NCBI RefSeq assembly: GCF_963678635.1
Contig: NC_087062.1
Location: 92,789,845-92,853,844, forward strand
Direction: 5' to 3'
DNA length: 64,000 nt
DNA from: Symsagittifera roscoffensis
Taxonomy: Eukaryota; Xenacoelomorpha; Acoela; Convolutidae
Shown: piece by piece, positions 35,061 through 45,660 of the stretch
How the letters are laid out: each line of letters opens with the position of its first letter
How positions within the stretch are numbered: the stretch's first letter is position 1
Notes under the pieces: model-generated
Database searches by the model: none
What the model was told of the DNA's origin: nothing
The model's input: only the letters and a program-made list of their open reading frames with translations
Translations under genes and position numbers: made by a program

Positions 35061-35700
35061 GCTTCAAATCAAGACTATACCTCCATCTGGTTTAAATAAT
35101 TACAATTACTTGCAAAAGACGTGGCAGAAAAACGGAATGGCCGTGTTCAAAGACTTTTTGTAGTAGTACAAGAACAAAGATGTAGTTCCAACCCTGTGGG
35201 CAATAAAAAAAATCAGTTTTATCATAACAAGGGAATTGATATGTTTAAATTTGGAAACACTCTTCAAAATCTAGCAAATATATGTCTAGACAAATCTACA
35301 AAATACAAATTTTATCCATTTTGCGAAAGTGATAGAGATTTGTATGAAAAAAAATCGAGAAGATATGACCGGTGGACCTTCCCTTGTAATCACTCGAAAA
35401 TTTGTAGTTGATGAAACATTCATCAGAAATTCATCAAATAATTGTAAATTAATCGTTGGAATTGATGCAAGTCAGCTCTACCGCTTCTCAATGTGTCAAG
35501 ATATGGCAACAGGACTGTACACGAGATGGGATTTTGACACTGATATTCAGAAATTCAAGGCTAGACATAATCGACCTCGCAACTTTGAGAATATGATCAT
35601 GTCTTTCTACCAGGAGCAAAGAGAGCAACAAAGAGATAGAATAAGAGATCATAGAAGTGCAAAAGTTTTTGTAAATAATTTGTTGAAAACTTTGTTATAA
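35061..35700 (+). pseudogene. pPolB copy L5, palm motif A region
   Basis: LRKLQIKTIPPSG and a linker with GIDMFKFGNTLQNLANICLD lead to a 123-codon frame (35,329-35,700) with REDMTGGPSLV, VVDETFIRNSSNNCK and motif A GIDASQLYR (35,458-35,484). The motif A aspartate is present, but the following Pro is Arg. RWDFDTDIQKFKARHN and FENMIMSFYQEQRE follow, then the frame runs out into minisatellite. The nuclease insert and the rest of the palm are absent. Confidence 0.82.
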
Positions 35701-36569
35701 AGCAATTAATTATGCAATTTTTAAATTTTTTAAAAAAGTTTTGTTGTTGGGATGGCAAAAAAATTACACCAATTTTAACATCTTGTAAAAAATTTCACAA
35801 CATTTTTTTCACACATGACAAAAAAAATATCACAATTTTTGCAAACATGTTGAAAAACTTTACTTTAATTTTTGCAACATGCAAAAAATTTTTACGAGAT
35901 TTCTGACAAATTTGTTAAAAAAATCAATGAAAATCTCGCAAAAAAAAAATTCATCAAATTCTTTTGCATTTTAAAAAAAATTGTAACAAGAGATTTACTT
36001 GCACTGTTGAAAATTAAAATTTTTGAATTTCTTTGTTCAGATTTTGATCAGTAAAATTTAGCATGTATGTTGATCAAAAATATTAGAAAATTAGTATATT
36101 AAGATAGGGAAAAATACTCAAAGTCATCAATTATGAAAAATTTTCAGCCAGTATTTAACAAGTTTTTGCAAAAAACTCTTGCGTTTTTCCCATATGCATA
36201 AGAAAAAAGAAGATAGATTTCTGAAACACCACGGAAAATCTTGCATCTAACACAAAAATTTTATGAAAATTTTTGCATACTGGTTAAAAAAACCAAAACA
36301 ATTATTGCATCTTGTAAAAAAGTTCATTTTTTGCAAACTTGTTGAAAATATCAAATCAAAATTTGCATCTTAAAAAAAGGTTCAATTAAGTTTTTGCAAA
36401 CTTGTTGAAAAAATCAAATCAAAATTTGCATATTGCGAAAAAACTCTTAGTTAGTTTGCACACGTGTTGAAAATTACAAATTTTTCTGTTGAAAATTTTT
36501 TGATTTAAAATATAATCAATTTCGACAAGATGTATACAAAAAGATATTAAATTTTTTATAGAAAAATTG
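35701..36569. repeat. AT-rich minisatellite
   Basis: Same organisation as 16,986-17,860, with similar flanks on both sides (palm fragment on the left, GTTAGTTTGCACACGTGTTGAAAATT on the right). Includes TTTGTTGTTGGGATGGCAAAAAAA at its start and repeats of TTGCATCTTGTAAAAAAGTTC. No genes seen. Confidence 0.75.
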
Positions 36570-37020
36570 ATACGCTCACTATTTTCAGTACCATAACCAT
36601 CAATGAAACACTCAAAAGTTTTCATTAAATCAATTTCATGCTTTGAATTTAACTTTTCGAATTCTTTCGAAAAAAGCTGATCCAAGAATCTGACTGAACG
36701 CAAGCTTCTGAGCAGAACTGAGATAAGGTGTTTTGAATTTTTTTCGTAGCAGGCGTTCCTTTGAAAAACTGGGTAATCTTTCGGGTATTCTACTTTTCAA
36801 GTTGTGTTTGACTGCACAATTCATTTGATTGAAAACTTCACCTCTTGATGAAATATTATATGAAAAAAAAATATTTATGTATAAAGTATATATACAGCCA
36901 ACAATTTCGTAAGTGAAATGATATTTATCTAATCTTTGCAAAATTTGATCGGATGATGATCTGATTAATACTAAGTGAAACTTGCAATTTTCCGTTGGGC
37001 AGAACGATGAATGGTTTGAT
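36570..37020 (-). pseudogene. Minus-strand coding remnant of unknown function
   Basis: An open frame on the minus strand runs from about 37,015 to 36,636, with its first ATG at 36,941. It includes QRLDKYHFTYEIVG, FNQMNCAVKHNLKSRIPERL and KERLLRKKFKTPYLSSAQK. A second frame (36,703-36,419) continues with RFLDQLFSKEFEKLNSKHEI and ECFIDGYGTENSER. Only the last ~15 residues are kept in the other upstream blocks (about 17,930, 25,545, 30,020 and 30,895), so this is the most complete copy. I do not recognise the protein. Its opposite orientation suggests a second gene of the original element. Confidence 0.4.
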
Positions 37021-37060
37021 ACTTAGTAGTCTTGGGTGACAATGAAGTTTTCATAAAAGT

Positions 37061-37690
37061 TTTCTGAGACAGATAAAAAAAGATTTTGCATTGTAGTCCG
37101 AATAAAAAGTGGGATAAGCTTGACAAATAGCAGATGCCATCACCGATTACTTGTTGAAAAAGACTTTTATCTAAACTGAATTGCTTTTATAGTAGTTCCA
37201 TCACCTACGCAATGTCCAAATTTGGATCATCAGCTACTCAATATTCCATAAAAGGTAATAATACCTTATTTGGAATGTACAGTGAAACATCAACATTTCC
37301 TAATTTCTATATGTTTACAAATATCAGTATTTTGAAATATCCACTACTGATCAGTTGGCTCTGATTCTCAAATCAAAAATGTATTCACGAAAAGATATCC
37401 TTTCCAATTATATTGAACTTGCTAACAACCAAAAAAGAATTGGGAGGTTTTCTAGGTCCCAAATACCCTACAACGTAAAAGTTTACTTTTAACCTTGCTT
37501 CCAGTGCTAAAGAAAAATGAATCGGGACAAATCGAAAAAACCCAGCAAGTCTGTCTTGGTGAAACAGAAGGAGAAAGGATATCAGCAATACGGATTACTG
37601 TTATACTGGAACCCTATTCTGGCAAAGACTCAACCATAAGATAGGGATAGATTTTTCAAAAACATTTTCTGAAAAAAGAGAAACAAGACA
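37061..37690 (+). pseudogene. Second copy of the unidentified coding remnant
   Basis: Homologous to 5306-5985. An open stretch at about 37,211-37,363 reads MSKFGSSATQYSIKGNNTLF and continues with TFPNFYMFTN, which is interrupted in the other copy. Then KMYSRKDILSNYIELANNQK, RIGRFSRSQIPYNVKVYF and a stop where the other copy has Glu. QQVCLGETEGERISAIR is followed by a deletion of about 30 bases relative to 5860-5890. Each copy is intact where the other is broken, supporting a real ancestral ORF. Function unknown. Confidence 0.5.
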
Positions 37691-38110
37691 AAAATAGAAA
37701 AATCAACCAATGACGTGGCAGTAAAAATGTATTGAAATTCGTAAATCTTCTGAACCAACAAAAAGCGAAATTAAACCACTTAATCAAAGTTAACTAGGAA
37801 TTAATTACACTTCCCTTCACAATTACAAAAAATCCTGACGACATTATGTACTATACACAATGTAGAACACTATACTAACCACAAAACCTCGCATAGTTCC
37901 ACACGCAAAATAAAATCCGTAAAAATTTTGAAAAAAATAAAAAATAAACCAATGACGTGGCAGTAAAAATGTAATTCCTTCCAGCTTGGCTGTTTTATTT
38001 CCACTCTGATATCAGTTAAAAAACCGAGAGGGATAAAACTGCTTGAATTGAAAAAAGTGGGATAAAAAAGCACTGCTTTTTATTGCTCGCTTTATACGTT
38101 GAATAGTGCC
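37691..38110. promoter_or_regulatory. Upstream block with two CCAATGACGTGGCA elements
   Basis: Elements at 37,707-37,720 and 37,949-37,962. Same order as the other blocks, but here it directly follows the unidentified coding remnant, so the first half lacks the usual minisatellite and IDGYGTENSE start. Confidence 0.58.
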
Positions 38111-40275
38111 GTTCACTTTTTGTGAACAGGTTTTCGTAATGTTTAAATATTTCATGTATAAAGAATTGGATTCTTTTTTTGTGAACAAAATTTTTCAACT
38201 TTCAAAAATTTGTTCTCCCCATGCCTGGTTAAGAAATTTTGTTCACAAAATGTGAACAGATTAAAGATTTAAATAAAAAAAGTTCAAAAAAAATTCAAAA
38301 GAAAGTAAAAACTAACCCGGAGAGAGTAAACAAAAAATCTTGCCTGTGATTGGTCATTTGTAACTTTGTACCCTGAATGGGCAATTTTGGTGTCAATTTG
38401 AGTAACTTCTTTGTAAGGGAGAAAACTTTTTTTTCCAAAACACAATTTGGTTTGCCTTCTTTTATAATATTGAAAAACAAAACTATCCCTGCTAAAATTT
38501 CAAAAGTAGTTTATACTTTTGAATAAAAGTTTTCACATTTTGTGAACAGACATTTTCAACGTTTAATTATTTGTTCTTCCTATGTAAGGTTAAGAAATTT
38601 TGTTCACAAATTGTAAACAGATTAAAGACATGTAGAGAAAATTAAAAAATAAATTAACAGAAAACAAAAAAAAATACCAGGAGAGAGTAATCAGAAAATC
38701 CTGCCTGTGATTGGTCAATTGAATCTTTTTACTCTGATTGGGTAATTTTGGTGTCAATTTGAGTAACTTTTTTGTAAGGAGGAAAACATTTTTTTCCAAA
38801 ACACAATTTTGTTTGCCTTCTTTTATAAAATATTAAAACAAAATTATCCCTGCTAAAATATGACAACTAGTTTATACTTTTGAATAAAAGTTTTCACATT
38901 TTGTGAATAGTTATTTTCAACGTTCAAAAATTTGTTCGCCCTATGCATGGTTTAGAAACTTTGTTCACAAAATGTGAACAGATTAAAGACATGTTTAAAA
39001 AAATAATTTAAGAGAAACAAAAATAAACCAGGAGAAAGTAAATAAATAATCTTGCTGGTGATTGGTCAATTGAAACTTTGTACTCTGATTGGTCATTTTT
39101 GGTGTCGATTCGAATATCTTCTTTGTGAAGACGAACCACTTTTTTCCGAAACACAATTTTGTTTGCCTTCTTTTATGAAATAAAAAAACTATCCCTGCTA
39201 AAAATTGTCAACTAGTTTATACATTGAATAAAAATTCACATTTTGCGAACTTCAACATTTAAAAATTTGGTCTCCCCATACATGGTTAAGAAATTTTGTT
39301 CACAAAATGTGAACAGAATTTTCCAAAACACAATTTGGTTTGAATTCTTTTATGACATTAAAAAACAAAATTATCCCTGCTTAAAAATTCAAAAAAAATA
39401 TCTCTGCTAAAAATTCAAAACTAGTTTATACTTTGATTAAAAATGTTTACATTTCTGAACAAACATTTTCAATGTTTAGAAAGTTATTTTCCCTATGCAT
39501 GGTTAAGAAATTTTGTTCACAAAATGGGAACAGATTAAAGACATGTATAAAGAAAATTAAAAAATAAACTAACAGAAAACAAAAATAAACCAGGAGAGAG
39601 TAAACCAATAATCTTGCCTGTGATTGGTCAATTGAAACTTTGTAATCTGATTGGTCAATTTTGGTGTCGATTTGAATATCTTCTTTGTAAAGACGAAAAC
39701 CGTTTTTGTTCCAAAACACAATTTTGTGTGTCTTCTTTTAAAAAAAAAATTTATCCCTGCTAAAAATTGTCAACTAGTTCGTACATTAAATAAAAGTTCA
39801 CATTTTGTGAACAAATTTTTTCAACATTTAAAAATTTGGTCTCCCCATACATGGTTAAGAAATTTTGTTCAAAAAATGTGAACAGAATAAAGACATGTAT
39901 AAAAAAAAACAGAAAAAAAAATAATTTACCAGGAGGGAGTAATTAAGAATGCTTGCTTGTGAATGGTCAATTTCTTTTGTGTCGATTTAAATATCTTCAT
40001 TATACGGAGGAAAACATTTTATTCCAAAACACACTAGCTTGTTAGTTGCCTGCTTTTCATTTATAAATTTTAAAAAAATCTTCCTGCTGAAAAGAGTCAA
40101 CTATTTTATAAGTTGAATTAAACTGTTCACATTTCGTAAACATTTTTTTTACGTTTAAGAGATTGGTCCCACATTGCACATATACTTAACAGAATAAAGA
40201 AATTAAAAAAAAAGAAAAGAAAAATAATTTACCAATTTTTAATCTTGGGCCATTTCTAAAGTCGCAATTTTTTTT
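38111..40275. repeat. Satellite block, about seven units
   Basis: Dyads at about 38,241, 38,602, 38,963, 39,299, 39,514 and 39,868; spacing mostly 350-360, with one unit shortened to about 215 at 39,310 by an internal deletion. The terminal variant unit (GGAGGGAGTAATTAAGAATGC) lies before the gene; its last dyad is lost. This is the longest satellite run in the window. Confidence 0.88.
39621..39658. promoter_or_regulatory. Paired inverted CCAAT boxes in a satellite unit
   Basis: TGATTGGTCA at 39,621-39,630 and CTGATTGGTCAA at 39,647-39,658, with GATTGG cores 27 bases apart. The second matches the NF-Y consensus CTGATTGGYYRR exactly. Most satellite units have the same pair, with the second box sometimes GATTGGGCAA. 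Binding is inferred from the motif only. Confidence 0.5.
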
Positions 40276-40281
40276 TAGATA

Positions 40282-41290
40282 ATGCCTGCCCTTAACCGAA
40301 ACGAGAGACTCAAATGTGAGGACTGTGGTCAAGAGTAACGGAGATCTGATGCTGCGAGACATCAATAGAGATGTGCTAAAGGAGTTGTTTCTTGTCCTGA
40401 CTGTAAGTAATCCACTTACAATCAACAAGAAATGCACTATCATATGGCAAAGAAGCATGCACCTTCAAGATCGAAGCAGTCAACGATTTGTTCTTCTTGT
40501 GAACAAGAACTCCCAATTTACTACTCTCTCCAACAACATCGGATAAAGGAATATGGAGCAAAACAACGGAAACCCAATGATACTGTAGCGGACTTGAACA
40601 AGATTGTGGAGGAAGAAGGGGAAGATGGTGAAAAACTGAAGGAGGAACTTAGTGGTTGTCAACATTTTCTGGTGGATACGGAGAGGGAAAAAGGGAGACA
40701 TAAGGTATTTATTTTCCAAATGTCCCAGTTAGACACTAAACTAATCAACGAGAAACTTAAAGAAGTCTCTACTTCATATGTATTTGTATTTAACAGCGGT
40801 AGATATGATTTTAATTCGATCAAGTCCTTACAAATCCCCTATTTGATTCGCGATAAAGAACAAGAAACATCAACCATCAAAAAAGCGAACAACTTTATAT
40901 CTTTCAAGTTTGGAGATGTACAATATCTCGATATAATGAAGTTTCTGGGTGGAGCAACTAGTCTGGACTCCTTTCTCAAAGCCTATAAAGCTAGCGAAAC
41001 GGAAGCATTTTTTCCCTATGAGTAGTTTGATAACCCAGACAAACTAGTCTTTCCCGAATTGCCACCATATGAAGCCTTTTTCAGCAAATTTAGAAACAAC
41101 AATTCTCTAGACAAAGACTTCATTGTTTTTGAGAAGCTGAGAAAGAGTGAACTCGTAGAACAACTAGCACTGAGAAAGCTTCAAATCAAGACTATACCTT
41201 CATCTGGTTTCGATAAGGATGTAGTTCCAACCCTGGAGGCAATAAAAAAATTCAGTTTTATCATAACAAGGGAATTGATTTGGATGTACT
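40282..41290 (+). pseudogene. pPolB copy R1, N-terminal and exonuclease part
   Basis: ATG 40282 (MPALNRNERLKCEDCGQ), TAA at codon 19 (40,336-40,338), then TAG and TAA in the second finger. The 197-codon frame from 40,432 holds HMAKKHA, finger CSSCEQELPIYYSLQQHRIK, GCQHFLVDTEREKGRH, the shared jump to exo II (FNSGRYDFN), FLGGATSLDSFLKAY and SETEAFFPYE, ending in TAG. That tract matches copy L3 rather than its tandem sister R2. PPYEAFFSKFRNNNSLDKDF and RKLQIKTIPSSGFDKDVVPT follow in natural order, unlike L1-L5. Confidence 0.84.
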
Positions 41291-41880
41291 CTTCCAAATC
41301 TAGCATGTACTCTTCCAGGTAAAAATTTGGATGTACTCTTCCAAATCTAGCAAACATATAACTACACAAAACTACAAAATACAAATTTTATCCATTTTGC
41401 GAAAGTGATAAAGATTTGTGAGAAAAAAAATCGAGAAGACCTTCCATTGTGTTCATTCGAAAAACTGTAGTTGATTAAACTTTCACGAGAAATTCATTAA
41501 ATAATTGTAAATCAATCGCTGGAATTGATGCAAGTCAGCTCTACCCCATCTCAATGTGTCAAGATATGCCAACAGGATTTACACGAGATGGGATTTTGAC
41601 ACTGATATTCAAGGCTAGACATAATCGATCTCGCAACTTTGAGAATATGATCATGTCTTTCTACCAGGAACAAAGACCAGAAAGCAAAATTGAGAGTTTT
41701 CACATCTGGAAAACAGAAGGAAGTTGACTGTTTTATTGTGGACGGTTATTGTGATCACTGTAAGACACTGTTCGAAGCAATGGAATGCTACTACCACTTC
41801 TGTTCCCGTCAAGAACGCCGTCCCTCTTTAACAGAACAGGATATTGAGCGAGCAAACAAGAAGAGAGCGATAGAATACTC
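41291..41880 (+). pseudogene. pPolB copy R1, motif A and nuclease-like insert
   Basis: A local duplication of TTTGGATGTACTCTTCC (41,278-41,345) precedes the linker. Motif A GIDASQLYP is at 41,521-41,547 with its Asp, then CQDMPTG, RNFENMIMSFYQEQRP and KIESFHIWK. The insert (ORF 41,690-41,935) reads VDGYCDHCKTLFEAMECYYH, FCSRQERRPSLTEQDIERAN and KKRAIE. This resembles the VSR/PD-(D/E)XK-like domain of Polinton-type polymerases (VDG, E-x-x-G-C-Y-Y-H), with Glu replacing Gly before the Cys. At about 41,876 it jumps to module C. Confidence 0.78.
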
Positions 41881-42310
41881 TTCAAAAGATCTGAGTATTC
41901 AACAAACATCTTCTGAGATACAAGGATCGAGTTAAACATATTTACCCAAAGAACGTGTATGAGCTTCGAGAAACCTTGTTTGAAAAGCTAGAAAGGTTCA
42001 ATCTTCCAGTTTCCGAAGAAAACAAACTTTTAAATAACCTAGCAGTTTTCAATTTTGAGTCGATTTGTGTTGCTACAGAGGAACTAAAAGAAACAAAAAC
42101 TACAACCTGGATTGGGAAACATGTGCCAATTTCAGTCTTTATATCATCAAACCTGATTGATGAACCCATCTTTTTGTACAACAAGGATCCAAAGAAGTTG
42201 ATTATTGATTTTGTAAGCAAAGTCGAATTGTTGGGTGAGAAAAAAAAGCTGGAGATGGGAACAAAATTTCAAGATATTGAATTAGCTGTCAATGAAAGAA
42301 TGAAAAAGAT
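41881..42310 (+). pseudogene. pPolB copy R1, zinc-finger end to exonuclease
   Basis: The jump enters at SSKDLSIQQTSS, a foreign-frame reading of KRSEF. The natural frame then resumes as YELRETLFEKLERF, exo I FNFES (AAT 42,051-42,053), ATEELKETKTTTWIGKHVP with no frameshift (unlike the left copies), SVFISSNLIDEPIFLYNKDP and FQDIELAVNERMKKI. There it is cut by the satellite join. Confidence 0.82.
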
Positions 42311-44055
42311 AAAATTTTGTGAACAGACATTTTCAACGTTTAATTATTTGTTCTTCCTATGTAAGGTTAAGAAATTTTGTTCACAAATTGTAAACAGATT
42401 AAAGACATGTAGAGAAAATTAAAAAATAAATTAACAGAAAACAAAAAAAAATACCAGGAGAGAGTAATCAGAAAATCCTGCCTGTGATTGGTCAATTGAA
42501 TCTTTTTACTCTGATTGGGTAATTTTGGTGTCAATTTGAGTAACTTTTTTGTAAGGAGGAAAACATTTTTTTCCAAAACACAATTTTGTTTGCCTTCTTT
42601 TATAAAATATTAAAACAAAATTATCCCTGCTAAAATATGACAACTAGTTTATACTTTTGAATAAAAGTTTTCACATTTTGTGAATAGTTATTTTCAACGT
42701 TTAAAAATTTGTTCGCCCTATGCATGGTTTAGAAACTTTGTTCACAAAATGTGAACAGATTAAAGACATGTTTAAAAAAAATAATTTAAGAGAAACAAAA
42801 ATAAACCAGGAGAAAGTAAATAAATAACCTTGCTGGTGATTGGTCAATTGAAACTTTGTACTCTGATTGGTCATTTTTGGTGTCGATTCGAATATCTTCT
42901 TTGTAAAGACGAACCACTTTTTTCCGAAACACAATTTTGTTTGCCTTCTTTTATGAAATAAAAAAACTATCCCTGCTAAAAATTGTCAACTAGTTTATAC
43001 ATTGAATAAAAATTCACATTTCGCGAACTTCAACATTTAAAAATTTGGTCTCCCCATACATGGTTAAGAAATTTTGTTCACAAAATGTGAACAGAATTTT
43101 CCAAAACACAATTTGGTTCGACTTCTTTTATGACATTAAAAAACAAAATTATCCCTGCTTAAAAATTCAAAAAAAATATCTCTGCTAAAAATTCAAAACT
43201 AGTTTATACTTTGATTAAAAATGTTTACATTTCTGAACAGACATTTTCAATGTTTAGAAAGTTATTTTCCCTATGCATGGTTAAGAAATTTTGTTCACAA
43301 AATGGGAACATATTAAAGACATGTATAAAGAAAATTAAAAAATAAACTAACAGAAAACAAAAATAAACCAGGAGAGAGTAAACCAATAATCTTGCCTGTG
43401 ATTGGTCAATTGAAACTTTGTAATCTGATTGGTCAATTTTGGTGTCGATTTGAATATCTTCTTTGTAAAGACGAAAACCGTTTTTTTTCCAAAACACAAT
43501 TTTGTTTGTCTTCTTTTAAAAAAAAAACTTATCCCTGCTAAAAATTGTCAATTAGTTCATACATTAAATAAAAGTTCACATTTTGTGAACAAATTTTTTC
43601 AACATTTAAAAATTTGGTCTCCCCATACATGGTTAAGAAATTTTGTTCAAAAAATGTGAACAGAATAAAGACATGTATAAAAAAACAGAAAAAAAAATAA
43701 TTTACCAGGAGGGAGTAATTAAGAATGCTTGCTTGTGAATGGTCAATTTCTTTTGTGTCGATTTAAATATCTTCATTATACGGAGGAAAACATTTTATTC
43801 CAAAACACACTAGCTTGTTAGTTGCCTGCTTTTCATTTATAAATTTAAAAAAAATCTTCCTGCTGAAAAGAGTCAACTATTTTATAAGTTGAATTAAACT
43901 GTTCACATTTCGTAAACATTTTTTTTTACGTTTAAGAGATTGGTCCCACATTGCACATATACTTAACAGAATAAAGAAATTAAAAAAAAAAAGAAAAGAA
44001 AAATAATTTACCAATTTTTAATCTTGGGCCATTTCTAAAGTCGCAATTTTTTTTT
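42311..44055. repeat. Satellite block inside the nested duplication
   Basis: Copy of 38,538-40,275 with a few differences. It begins directly inside the pPolB exonuclease region, with no upstream block in front. Dyads at about 42,380, 42,740, 43,079, 43,294 and 43,648. Confidence 0.88.
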
Positions 44056-44060
44056 AGATA

Positions 44061-45101
44061 ATGCCTGCCCTTAACCGAAACGAGAGACTCAAATGTGAGG
44101 ACTGTGGTCAAGAGTAACGGAGATCTGATGCTGCGAGACATCAATAGAGATGTGCTAAAGGAGTTGTTTCTTGTCCTGACTGTAAGTAATCCACTTACAA
44201 TCCACAAGAAATGCACTATCATATGGCAAAGAAGCATGCACCTTCAAGATCGAAGCAGTCAACGATTTGTTCTTCTTGTGAACAAGAACTCCCAATTTAC
44301 TACTCTCTCCAACAACATCGGATAAAGGAATATGGAGCAAAACAACGGAAACCCAATGATACTGTAGCGGACTTGAACAAGATTGTGGAGGAAGAAGGGG
44401 AAGATGGTGAAAAACTGAAGGAGGAACTTAGTGGTTGTCAACATTTTCTGGTGGATACGGAGAGGGAAAAAGGGAGACATAAGGTATTTATTTTCCAAAT
44501 GTCCCAGTTAGACACTAAACTAATCAACGAGAAACTTGAAGAAGTCTCTACTTCATATGTATTTGTATTTAACAGCGGTAGATATGATTTTAATTCGATC
44601 AAGTCCTTACAAATCCCCTATTTGATTCGCGATAAAGAACAAGAAACATCAACCATCAAAAAAGCGAACAACTTTATATCTTTCAAGTTTGGAGATGTAC
44701 AATATCTCGATATAATGAAGTTTCTGGGTGGAGCAACTAGTCTGGACTCCTTTCTCAAAGCCTATAAAGCTAGCGAAACGAGAGGATTCTTTCCCTATGA
44801 GTGTTTTGATAACCCAGAAAAACTAGACTTTCCCAAATTGCCACCATATGAAGTCTTTTTCAGCAAACTTAGAAACAACAATTCTCTAGACAAAGACTTC
44901 ATTGTTTTTGAGAAGCTGAGAAAGAGTGAACTCGTAGAACAACTAGCACTGAGAAAGCTTCAAATCAAGACTATACCTTCATCTGGTTTCGATAAGGATG
45001 TAGTTCCAACCCTGGAGGCAATAAAAAAATTCAGTTTTATCATAACAAGGGATTTGATTTGGATGTACTCTTCCAAATCTAGCATGTACTCTTCCAGGTA
45101 A
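44061..45101 (+). pseudogene. pPolB copy R2, N-terminal and exonuclease part (296-codon ORF)
   Basis: ATG 44061 with TAA at codon 19 (44,115-44,117). The frame 44,211-45,101 has HMAKKHA, CSSCEQELPIYYSLQQHRIK, an acidic linker, GCQHFLVDTEREKGRH, exo II FNSGRYDFN, FLGGATSLDSFLKAY, GFFPYECFDNPEKLDF, RKLQIKTIPSSGFDKDVVPT and IKKFSF, and then ends in the local TGTACTCTTCC duplication (about 45,050-45,130). Open across the position where R1 has TAG. Exo I is absent because modules B, C and early D are deleted between the zinc fingers and exo II. Confidence 0.84.
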
Positions 45102-45660
45102 AAATTTGGATGTACTCTTCCAAATCTAGCAAACATATAACTACACAAAACTACAAAATACAAATTTTATCCATTTTGCGAAAGTGATAAAGATTTGTGA
45201 GAAAAAAAAATCGAGAAGACCTTCCATTGTGTTCATTCGAAAAACTGTAGTTGATTAAACTTTCATGAGAAATTCATTAAATAATTGTAAATCAATCGCT
45301 GGAATTGATGCAAGTCAGCTCTACCCCATCTCAATGTGTCAAGATATGCCAACAGGACTCTACACGAGATGGGATTTTGACACTGATATTCAAGGCTAGA
45401 CATAATCGATCTCGCAACTTTGAGAATATGATCATGTCTTTCTACCAGGAACAAAGACCAGAAAGCAAAATTGAGAGTTTTCACATCTGGAAAACAGAAG
45501 GAAGTTGACTGTTTTATTGTGGACGGTTATTGTGATCACTGTAAGACACTGTTCGAAGCAATGGAATGCTACTACCACTTCTGTTCCCGTCAAGAACGCC
45601 GTCCCTCTTTAACAGAACAGGATATTGAGCGAGCAAACAAGAAGAGAGCGATAGAATACT
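45102..45660 (+). pseudogene. pPolB copy R2, motif A and nuclease-like insert
   Basis: Motif A GIDASQLYP at 45,301-45,327 (Asp codon 45,307-45,309), CQDMPTGLYTRWDFDTD, RNFENMIMSFYQEQRP and KIESFHIWK, then a one-base shift and VDGYCDHCKTLFEAMECYYH with FCSRQERRPSLTEQDIERAN. It is cut at about 45,655 by the same jump to module C as in R1. Motif A and the nuclease are in different frames. Confidence 0.78.

Larger units (their letters stand above)
38538..42310 (+). repeat. Nested 3.78 kb tandem duplication, first unit
   Basis: Runs from inside a satellite unit (TTTTGTGAACAGACATTTTC) through copy R1 to AVNERMKKI in the exonuclease region. The next unit (42,315-46,087) repeats it at an offset of 3777-3781. 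The join at 42,310-42,315 fuses AATGAAAAAGAT to the satellite with about four bases of extra or overlapping A. A duplicate of the join is at 55,818. Confidence 0.92.
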
